In this document: positions 30,721 through 40,000 of the stretch, piece by piece
Layout of the letters: every line of letters begins with the position of its first letter
Numbering within the stretch: position 1 is the first letter of the stretch
From: Glandiceps talaboti
Lineage: Eukaryota > Hemichordata > Enteropneusta > Spengelidae
Length of the DNA stretch: 40,000 nucleotides
Assembly (NCBI RefSeq): GCF_964340395.1
Contig: NC_135555.1
Span: 522,501-562,500, forward strand
Direction of reading: 5' to 3'
The notes under the pieces: generated by a model
Database searches by the model: none
What the model was told of the DNA's origin: nothing
Seen by the model: only the letters and a program-made list of their open reading frames with translations
Position numbers and translations under genes: made by a program

Positions 30721-31162
30721 CCATAATGGATGAGGGTTGGGTTTTGAGAATTTTAATTTATAAAACAATTTTATCATGGCTTCCTAGTAGAAATCAATGT
30801 GAAACAATGTAAACCAAGTCCTTTACTGTAAGATACAAACATTCGTGCCACACTATCAGCCAGCACTCACTGACTTCAGGTTAAGAAGTCTGATAGGACT
30901 GAACAACACAACGTATACTACAGTCTAAGTCGTTGTTTGTTACTCAATAAATTGGAAAAGATTAATAAATGTGTAAAATGTTTGTTATTGTACGTACAAT
31001 AACAAACCTTTTGCACATATTGTAGCGTTTTGCAATTTATTGAGTTACAAACACAGACATGGTCTACATGTTGTGTCACATTGATTTTTCAAGTAGGAAG
31101 CCATGATAAAATTGTTTTATTAATTAGAATTCCAAAATAAATATCCAATCCTCATTCATATA
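30721..31162. mobile_element. Fold-back element in G-alpha-o intron 4
   Basis: Outer arms 30721-30814 and 31060-31162 are imperfect inverted repeats (TAAAACAATTTTATCATGGC against GCCATGATAAAATTGTTTTA). Inner arms around 30935 and 31054 (GTTTGTTACTCAATAAATTG against CAATTTATTGAGTTACAAAC) meet at the perfect palindrome GTTATTGTACGTACAATAAC. About 110 unpaired bases sit in the left half. There is no ORF. It resembles a MITE or fold-back transposon; target duplication was not established. Confidence 0.8.
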
Positions 31163-31164
31163 GC

Positions 31165-33274
31165 CATTTTAATATAACGTATTAGTCAGTTTCGTGTCTT
31201 GACTATAGTGGTTGCTAGATAAACATTTAGTAATTACAGTTCTGGCAGTGCATACATATCAAATGAATCGATATATACACTACAGTGGTTTCTTGAATAA
31301 TATACATGGCTCATATCACATGTATCACAGGCTAAATGAAGATTATCCTATATTCTGTACGCATTTTCGGTGTGACGTCCGTACACCTCCGTCATTGGTG
31401 CCAATAACCTTTCCTATGATTCAATTGCACTGCGAAATTTGCTGACGTCATACTTTGAGTTCAGATTTGCATAATGCATATTGCTCCGAACACTTTCATC
31501 TAAAAGGTGACGCCGATAATGTGCTACTTGTGTCACTTTTCTACAAAACTGGGATGTGAATATTAACAATACGTCAGCAGGTTGGAGAAGATAAAATCTA
31601 TCATGTCACCTCTATTAATACTACGGTTAATACATGTTTATACGTACATAAAGTGATATCAATAGGGAAGCTACAATTATCAATGTGCGTAGACTGATTC
31701 AAATCTGTCTCCATGGCAACAACTGTATGGTCCTCTGACCTACTTATTAGGGTTAGTTTTGGTGAGTAATTAGTTACAGATTTTTAAATGTACGGTAGCA
31801 TGGGGCTTCATCTTTTCTGTTTCTGCAACAAATGAGTAGGTTGGTGGAGCAGTAAGATGTACAGGGTAATACCGAGCAAGGGAGAATGTACCCATCCCCC
31901 GAACATCCAATAAAACTATGAGGATGAAACATTACAAAGTCTGACTAAATGGCTCAAATGTGACACTTTTTTATATTGTGCTAAACAAATTGCTGTAGTT
32001 TTATTGTACCTTTTACCAACTCGGTCTTAACAGAGAAGGGTAAAGTATGGCTCCAAAGGGAAGCAATATTTACACTTGTGTAAAATATAATGATTCACAA
32101 GCTCTTATTACATACACTCTAATCTCGTGAAACTCCCCCTTGGGTCCAGAAATAGAGAACCCATGTAATGTCTAGTATTCGATCTATGACAAATGATAGT
32201 GCCAATTATTCAGTCTATAATACATATATGCATCATTCTCATATAAGTAAATTATTGGACGATGAGAGGCGACATCTTATAAAGATCCAGACATGTTAAA
32301 ATCGTGGTCTGGCTTTTATTTACGTCAGCATGATTTCGATCTCAAATGCTATTTTGTTATTTTGGTTTGAAATCAATCCTCATCAAACCGTTCGTCCTCC
32401 CACGCACTCACTAGTATTAAGATCAGCTCATTTCGTATAAATTTCACTCGATTGTCCTCAGTACCAACATTTCTATACTGACAGAAGTTGTCGTACTTTT
32501 CGATACAATGGCGAGTTTTCAATCCTTCAGTACCTATTATAACTCTGTGAAGCCATTCGATACAAAGACTGTCACAGAGCCATACATACATACATACAGT
32601 GTGGTGTCAACAATGGATGAACAAAGGTGTTACGTTTATGAAATAAGGTTGACGACTATACCTACTTCTATAGGGGCAGTACCGCTGATAACTCACATGG
32701 ATGTTCTAAAATTGTACCAACCATGCTTTTTAAAAACTTTGTAAACTGCAAGGTGCATCATATGCAACATAAACTTTTAGTTCAAAATTCTTGAACTACT
32801 CTCACAACCATTATATGTGCTAGTTTTTGTGTCGTATGTTTGTTATAAGACATGTTTTCATTTTGTTACTTTAGCAGAAGATATATGCATATTGGTAAAC
32901 TGAAGTTACAACATTGAGGCGAGGTTTTCATAGCCAAACTCTACATTGTATTCATCAACAATGCAAAATATGTCATTACACGGGTACTTCATTATATGTG
33001 CTATACTGAATGCGTAGATTTACAAGTGAAAACTGACTAGCCTTATACATCATATCAGTTGTTTACCCTGCATAATACAAATGAACTAAAATTGCACGCC
33101 AAGCAGAAGGAATGGAGTGCATGATGAGGCAAACATTACACTAAAAGGTATACATAATAGATGGGTATGTTTTCAGTTGCTTACTCCCTACACTGTATAA
33201 AGGATATAAATTTAATACATAACTCTTCAAACCAAACACTGTGTGATCAACATACTAACATAACAAACACTTAC
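31165..33274. other. G-alpha-o intron 4, part 2
   Basis: Intronic, with no recognised gene. Coding-like short frames exist on both strands at 32373-32744, but they overlap each other and match nothing I know. Confidence 0.45.
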
Positions 33275-33435
33275 TATCTTGCCGAGTCGTTTAATTGATA
33301 TTCTCTCGATCTTCCGTAAATTTCTTGCACCCCGGAGTCCGCCCAAAGTCTCTTTAATGCATCTCTTAGTTCAGGTGTGGGTGGTTCTGTATCTTCCATT
33401 CTACCTATGACGTCAAACACCATTTTGGCATCGTC
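33275..33435 (-). CDS. GNAO1: G-alpha-o coding exon 4 (helical domain)
   Basis: 161 bp, acceptor cccaacag, donor AGATA|GTAAGT. It encodes [19 protein letters not shown], then [16 protein letters not shown] and [10 protein letters not shown]. The MEDTEP segment and the 53-residue length point to Go (Gi is one residue shorter and lacks MEDTEP). The helical-domain residues EIYGRS differ from the usual CFNRS. Intron 3 begins at 33436 and extends beyond the window. Confidence 0.95.
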
Positions 33436-33926
33436 CTGTTGGGAGAGAGAAAACATGTTTCGAAGGGGTTAGGGTTTCTCATCATATTATCACTTTTACG
33501 TAAAACCGTTGAAAACAGCTGAGATTATATTAAGGTACATATAATTTATCACACGAATCTTTATCGCATTTGCGTGCAATCTTTTTGATGACAACATCCT
33601 CCATTAAGTCTCATGTTGATGACGACATCCTCCATTAGGTGTCATACAACTAAACATGTTTTTTATTTCTTTATATATTATACGATAATCATCACCAGAA
33701 ATTACGTCAACCAAAATTTCGGCGTCTATCACTACACTAGCTAGGTTGCCATGATTATTACTATAGTCGATTTTGTTTGCTGTTACCGTTTATTGGTATT
33801 GTTACTGTCGAGCAAGCCTCAAAGTAAACAGAATTTCCTACAACGCCATCCATTAAATGAATCATCGTTTACTTCATTGTGTCAAAGCAATAGACACGTT
33901 ATTATCATTTTAGCTCCCAGGGGCGT

Positions 33927-34069
33927 ATGCCTGCCTGTCTGTCTGTCTGTCTGTCTGTCTGTCTGCCTGCCTGACTATCTGTCTGTCTGCCTGCCTGCCT
34001 GCCTGTCTGTCTGTCTGTCTGTCTGTCTGCCTGCCTGCCTGCCTATCTGTCTGTCTGCCTGCCTGCCTG

Positions 34070-34142
<73 letters not shown>
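33927..34142. repeat. (GTCT)n/(GCCT)n tract
   Basis: About 200 bp of GTCT units alternating with blocks of GCCT, ending in a long pure (GTCT)n. On the transcript strand it is (AGAC)n. Confidence 0.97.
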
Positions 34143-36242
34143 TTCCGTCCGTCCATCATCATCAATATTTCGAGAACCCTTGCTTGTTTGAAATATATAT
34201 ATATATAACTCTTTAGCAACAAAAGAAAACTGTAAAATTGACATAAAAAATTAGCCAGTGGAATAATAATATAGAACCATCAGACAATTTCATTTTCACA
34301 GGAAATGTGTTTTAGCTTGGTTCATCTATTTAGTGGTAACTAAATACTTACTTACCAAATTGCTACTTGTTTTGAGCTTTTGTTACAGCTATTTATTTGC
34401 ATAATTCTGTTTGAAATAAGTTAGTTATATTTAGAAGCTAATGGAATGGAGCATTTACAGTTTACGTCTGGTTTCTTCTGAATTCTAAACTGAAATCGAT
34501 TGTCATTATGTAATTTTGATATTCCACTCGAGCGATCGATTACTTACTGTCACTGTACACTTTCATATGAGTTAATTAAACAGCTGAACACGATGACACG
34601 ATAGTTTCGTCTCTTCATAACACAACGGTAACATTTATTATCATTTAGTCAGCGTCAACGTTCGATCGGTCACCACACAACTAAGTCCACTAACTACAAA
34701 TGGCACATCACGTACGCAGGAAAATGTATCCCATCTATTTTTTTAAAATTGCTTAAAAATAATTGAGATTCGAATTTCATATCATACATCACAAAATTGA
34801 GCATTAATCTTCATGTAATTCTATATGATAATCTTGTTCGTCCTATGGATAAAATCTGAGATTATTTATTTTTGGAACCTCATAGCGAACTTTCTATTTT
34901 TTCAGCTTTGTCGTTTGGGCGTAGATGGGCTTCCGTGAACTCTGTAGCCTTTCGATATATTTGAAGAAAATACGTCGCCATGTAAATATCTGTTAGAAAC
35001 GATGATTTCTGGTATACACCATTCTCGTAAGCCAGAACATAAAGAGTCTTGGTGGCGTGTCGGTGGTTTTACAACGAATGGGTACCTGTATATATGTATG
35101 TTACCGTTATGCCAACATCTGCACATACACACTTTCTTACATATTCGGTGATAGGTTTTTTGTTTTGGAAGAAAATGTCAAATAAAAAAAGCAAACTATT
35201 ACTTGAAACAAACATGAATTCACTAAATAAAATGTCCAGGCATCTAAAATGTCAGCATATATCATAACATGATTGGATATTTGGATGCACTGCACACTCC
35301 ACATTGTTACATTTAGTTACATGTAAGTCTTCGTCTAATTTCTAAAATGTCAAGATATACATTCGTGTTTTATAAATAATGATACGTCGCATACATTATA
35401 ATCCATAAAATCAACTTAACGCTTTGTCTTTAAACAGACAAATTTTATTTAAACTCATAGAAATGTCGAAGGTAAAGCGCGTCGTGTATATCGCAGTACA
35501 CACGAACGATTTAAATACTGCCCTCACAGTTTGAGTACTGATAACACTGGTTCGTTACGTACAAGCACAATTTAACTAATCGACAAAATGATTTACTTGG
35601 ATGTCAACTTCTACCCCATGTCCCCTACGTCTAAAAGTGGACCAAATATCGCTAAAATAAATTTGTCATTTTTGTTTGTCTCGTTGTTGAAACTTTGTTT
35701 GGTTAGGCCGATGTAAAGATCTATTAGTTAGATCGATTATATAATTGATGAATTACACGTTATGCACTAAATGATCGATACCTACAATAATGACATATTC
35801 AACGTTGTATTCGAAACCGCCTGATACGCATGCGTCACCTGAAATATTGGTTTTATATATACTTGTTTGCCGATTTGAAATCCTTCACAGCTGAAATTCA
35901 GAAGATGACGTATACGCAAAGTTGTACACTGTGTTTCTTAAATGCAATACTATTGGGTTAAACGATTTATAGATAGTGATAATCCGCCAAATATTAAAAT
36001 AACATAAAAATACTCTCTACTCAGGGCAAGTGCATGCTATGAAAAAAATGTTACTGCTTACATTTGAGTAATTTGATTTTGTGGACTATACTAGTCGGTT
36101 ATCTGAATACGTGTTCTGTATGAATCGTTGGTAAAGAATTCATTAAATTGACATAAGTTGTAACTACTGATGTAACACATCACTAAAGTGATATGAAATC
36201 TGGTATGAATACATGGACACAGTTTAAATCTATACCAGACTT

Positions 36243-36343
36243 CCCCAATTGGCGAACACTCATGGCCTCTCCTATTCCTGTCGCTAGGGCTTTACATTCT
36301 CAGAGCCCTAGCGACGAGAATGGGGGAGGCTACCAATTTGGTC
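36243..36343. repeat. Fold-back with about 28-bp arms
   Basis: The arm 36264-36291 (GGCCTCTCC … TCGCTAGGGCT) pairs with 36304-36331 (AGCCCTAGCGA … GGGGGAGGCT) around a 12-nt loop. Outer CCCCAATTGG and CCAATTTGG partly extend the pairing. Probably a short fold-back element or its remains. Confidence 0.75.
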
Positions 36344-37889
36344 TAAATGTTAGCAATGCGTTACGGTACTTGTATCTTGAAATGATTGAAGTATTATCCT
36401 TTATATCGATCCACATTGTAATATCAAGGGTAGAATTGTATCACAGCCACAGTTTTGGCTATGACTTCACTGTATAAATAACCATAAAAAACATGAAACT
36501 ATCAAACTGTGCCCCTTTCAACAGCATGCAGCACGTTGTTAAATGTTACATACTCTGAAAGTATAACCTTCTGTAGCAAAGCCACTGCAGAATATTTTAT
36601 TCACCAGATTTGTCTCTGCTCAGATAACTCTTTGGCGGTCAGATGTTTTATTTCTGGTACAGTGTCAGTTATTTAAGCTTTATCGAAATAACTGGTGTAA
36701 TTTGATCATTACATGCGATCCCTTTGATCAATTTGTTTTTAAAACACTAAACGTTCAATTGTATTAATTTACCAGAGTTGGTGATTAATTTCAATTCGAT
36801 GAGAATACAGCCAGTGTTATTAAGTTGACTACAGACCACGGCACGGTCGTACACTACATAAACTTTTCCAGGGACTTTCATTGCGTCGAAGAAACACAAA
36901 CTTGTATTGGTGCACGGCACTGGGTGAGCATATGACTACCAAGTGTACAAATATTTGTTTTTTCAACTGTTAAAACAGTACATGGAAACGATCCAACACT
37001 GTGTGCTAAACAATTTTTTTTTTCAAAGATGTACTTGTAATGAGAACACATGTCCCTTAATGTGATAATAAATTTGAATACGTGTTTCAAACACAGGGTA
37101 TAGAATTAACAAAATTGAAACATCTGGGTATAGAAGTAACAAAATTCAACTCCAAATATTATTAAATGCAGTCGTTATTGTATTATGAGTAGTCTACGAT
37201 AGATAAATATTGAATATATATATAACATGGTACAAATCAAAATACAGAAACAAAAGAGCTCGGATTATATTGTAATTTTCGGCAACGCCTCTAAGCACTT
37301 GCAAATAACATTGTTGGTTGTTAGACTGGGTCAATTCCGTAGTCATCAAATTGAAAGAATAGAAGAGAAAGGATAATAACCACGTTTTTCTTTGATTATA
37401 GAGTTTTAAAAATAGGATTAAAATGTACAGAAAGAATGTGATTTATTAGTACTAGTTACTAGTATGAAATGACAAAATTACCATAATGTATAGGCGGCCA
37501 TGACTATAGTGTACACTCTATCACCATGTAATTTGCCTAAAATAAATATGACTTGCCAAATACATCAAACTTTATGGTTTTTTAATAGTGAATGACAAAA
37601 TATTTCTCAAATTGGTGTGCACTGTTTGGGTTCGTTCTATTTATACAATATTGATCATAGAACTTGCCTAGTCATATTCTGCATAGATAAGATGTATGCT
37701 TTGATAATTGCAACACCAGAAACTGTTATATTGAAAAAAAATGCCGACAATGGCGTTGTAGCACAAGTGTATAGAGTTTGTTATATTTTTTAATACACCA
37801 TAAGTTTACTGTTGGTATGGGGAGTATGTCTAGCCACTTGTCTATTAATCCCTGTTGCTATCTTTGAAATACACAAGCTCAATTGCCGG

Positions 37890-38000
37890 TTACTGTGGGT
37901 GTGGTCTTGTTGCTAAGCATATTTACATACATTTTTAAAATCATTATATACACCATCATTTAGTTGTTACTATAGGCATGATCTTGTTGCTAGGCATATT
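37890..38000 (+). repeat. Short related repeat units before dispersed repeat copy B
   Basis: Two tandem-like units, GGTGTGGTCTTGTTGCTAAG CATATTTACATAC and GGCATGATCTTGTTGCTAGG CATATTTGCATAC, about 80 bp apart. They resemble the opening GGTCATGGTTGCTAGG block of the dispersed repeat. Confidence 0.6.
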
Positions 38001-38077
38001 TGCATACATTTTTTTTAACCTTTATTCACTTGCATACCCATCCCGGTTGTTATATTTGTAATATAGATCATATGACT

Positions 38078-38612
38078 GTTGCTAAGGGCGTGGTCATGGT
38101 TGCTAGGGCCAGTTGTGTCAACGTTTTTTCAACAATAACCGCCTCCAGAAACATCCCTAAGTTTCAGCCCCATCACCATGTAGTTTTCAAGATGTAAGTT
38201 TTTTGACCAAAATTGAGATCTTTAAATCTAATTTGCATATCGCTCATGGGATCGTCATGTCGTGAATCATCTTCATCTACACATCCCAAATTGCATGCTC
38301 AATAAATTTCGGGCCAATCTACTGAGTAGTTTTGGAATTTGGACTAAAAAGACACATTTTCAGACCTAATTTGCATATCACGTCATGAACGTTCCCACGA
38401 AATCTCAGACCAATCTGCCGATGTTTTAAGTTTTTTGACCAAATATGACATTTTTACCCAAATCACACATCTGTGATGCGATCATGTTGCTTTGAACAAT
38501 TTCCCCAAGTAGACACCAAAAGTAATGTCCCAAGGCAATTGGTAACTGTAAGTTGTTTACGCACAGACAGACAGACAGACTGACAGAGGCTTTGCCATCG
38601 CTATACTGAACC
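38078..38612 (+). repeat. Dispersed repeat, copy B
   Basis: A longer version of the family at 21246-21632, with the same ordered blocks and an internal duplication of the CTAATTTGCATATC-AC segment (about 38228 and 38367). Its microsatellite position holds only a short (CAGA)n at 38563-38580. It ends CGCTATACTGAACC. Confidence 0.8.
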
Positions 38613-40000
38613 GATCATTAATACCAATTCATTGTGTATCAGTACTTTTTATCTATGTAACAGTAAATTAACAATAATTGATATTTCATCTATTGTAAAA
38701 TCCTTATACGATTATACTACAGGTATATCGTCTATACAAGAAGTGTACCGAAAACAGTGACGTCATAAGTTTGTAACGTTAACATATTGACGACCTTGTT
38801 TGATGAAGTGTTAAACACTTTGGTATGATGGCTGTTAATAATCCATATTGTTATTTGTTAAATTGACATATGCTACATGTTGGAAACATCAGACAAAGTT
38901 ACATAATGGTATCCATTACCACAATGATATCAGCTTTGTCGTCAGAAATACATTAAACAAATAGTTGACATTTGGAAATTAATGTATAGAGTAAACCTCT
39001 ACCGTAAACACAAGCTGGAATAATACACCTGTATAGGTGTATATGTGCCGTCAATACACGAGGTTACATTGCGGGTAATGGTACATGGTATATACTTTCA
39101 GTATATAGGCATACTGTATAGACACTATACCACACTTAGATTTTAGAGTGCAAAAGTAATTATGTAATACAATTCTTCATTTTTCATTGTTTGACATTTT
39201 AACACTACTTTTAGATTAGAACATTACGTCGTATTGGATTTTGGCGATATACGAAGTCTTTTTTGATTGATTATGCGTGCAATTTGAAATCAGAAGCCTG
39301 ATCTTGGAAAGACGTTGTAACAGCTGTGCTCATTGGCTGGTTAATTTTACTAAACTAACACTCCATCATGGTAACATCTGGTACTATGGTAACGTAGTCA
39401 TCATTCAACTGCATCGCCACGAACGAGATTTTCCGTTCTCACCGTTTACGACTGTTTCGCCCTATTCATATGTTTTAGAAAGACCTCCGGATAAAGACCT
39501 CGGGATATTAACCTGACCATATCAAACGACCTCGTTCAGAAATAAATTTCCGGATCATCCGTAAATTGACTCAACATTTCATATACTCAGCACTTAGGAA
39601 CTTACATATGAATTCTATCATCCGAGGTTATTCCAAAACGTTAGAAATACTGGCTTTAGGTATTTTCAGCGATGCTGGTTTGTGTTGTTACATTTCGTGT
39701 TAGCATACACACTGTATGTACACTACACTAAGCTAAGCATATGTCATCTGTATGTGTAGAGCTTGACGGGTTTACACTAATTTTAGTACACACGAAGCTT
39801 AGAAGTCACGTACTTAAACAGTATTATGACGTCATCAACGCCGTTGACGAAGTGAACTAAATGTAAGTATGTTGATGGCTAGAATGAAGGGCAAACGATG
39901 AGAATACCACAGCTGTAGACAAGAGGAGTAACATTCTGAAGTAGATTGACACAGACATTAGACAGGCTACCTTTTTCATATAACATAATTACAGAAAATT

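Larger units (their letters stand above)
33436..40000. other. G-alpha-o intron 3 or upstream DNA, no exon recognised
   Basis: I searched the minus strand for the exon-3 sequence (KIIHEDGF-type start, NTIQSL), the exon-2 P-loop (GAGESGKST) and an exon-1 MGC start and found none, so intron 3 is probably longer than 6.5 kb. The stretch contains the repeats listed separately. A coding-like but unrecognised plus-strand frame lies at 39277-39516, and a GC-richer patch at 34905-35090. Confidence 0.45.

Noticed and set aside
33436-40000. G-alpha-o exons 1-3
   Set aside because: No P-loop (GAGESGKST), exon-3 or MGC start sequence could be found on the minus strand, so they were not reported.

Overview
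This is a piece of an invertebrate metazoan nuclear genome. Genes are split by GT-AG introns, intergenic and intronic DNA is AT-rich, and minisatellites, microsatellites, fold-back elements and non-LTR retrotransposon remains are abundant. The encoded proteins (a G-alpha-o subunit, the GATOR2 subunit WDR59, an F-box protein) are animal genes. I cannot fix the phylum from sequence alone; an invertebrate deuterostome or lophotrochozoan would fit.

Layout. (1) 1-4.9 kb: a 22-copy 41-bp minisatellite, then a minus-strand uninterrupted ORF of 375 codons (3774-4901) for an unrecognised, mostly disordered protein whose C-terminal end and stop codon have been tandemly duplicated. (2) 4.9-10.4 kb: no recognised gene, an 11-copy 59-bp minisatellite and a 5'-truncated non-LTR retrotransposon on the plus strand. 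(3) 10.4-16.4 kb: the first four coding exons of WDR59 on the minus strand (16327 down to 13656). Exon 4 runs straight into a roughly 79-copy, 30/31-bp tandem array whose unit repeats the exon-4 splice donor. The array is split by an 883-bp foldback/TIR insertion. WDR59 exon 5 and later exons are not found in the remaining 13.6 kb. (4) 16.4-19.2 kb: a plus-strand F-box gene, head to head with WDR59, with its whole reading frame in one exon (18013-19158). (5) 19.2-26 kb: intergenic, with a 387-bp hAT-like MITE with 8-bp target duplications, a tandem set of CArG-like boxes and a dispersed repeat carrying a long (CA)n. (6) 26-33.4 kb: the last five coding exons of a G-alpha-o gene on the minus strand (33435 down to 25999), with intact GTPase motifs and a C-terminus ending GCGLY. 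Its introns carry long simple repeats, one a CU tract about 200 nt long next to the exon-5 acceptor, and a large fold-back. Exons 1-3 are not seen and presumably lie beyond 40000. (7) 33.5-40 kb: G-alpha-o intron or upstream DNA with a (GTCT)n tract, a fold-back near 36.3 kb and a second copy of the dispersed repeat.

The three identified genes are not a functional unit: WDR59 acts in amino-acid sensing to mTORC1, G-alpha-o in receptor signalling, and the F-box protein presumably in ubiquitin ligation. The feature most worth follow-up is the WDR59 intron-4 array, which presents dozens of copies of the real 5' splice site directly downstream of it.
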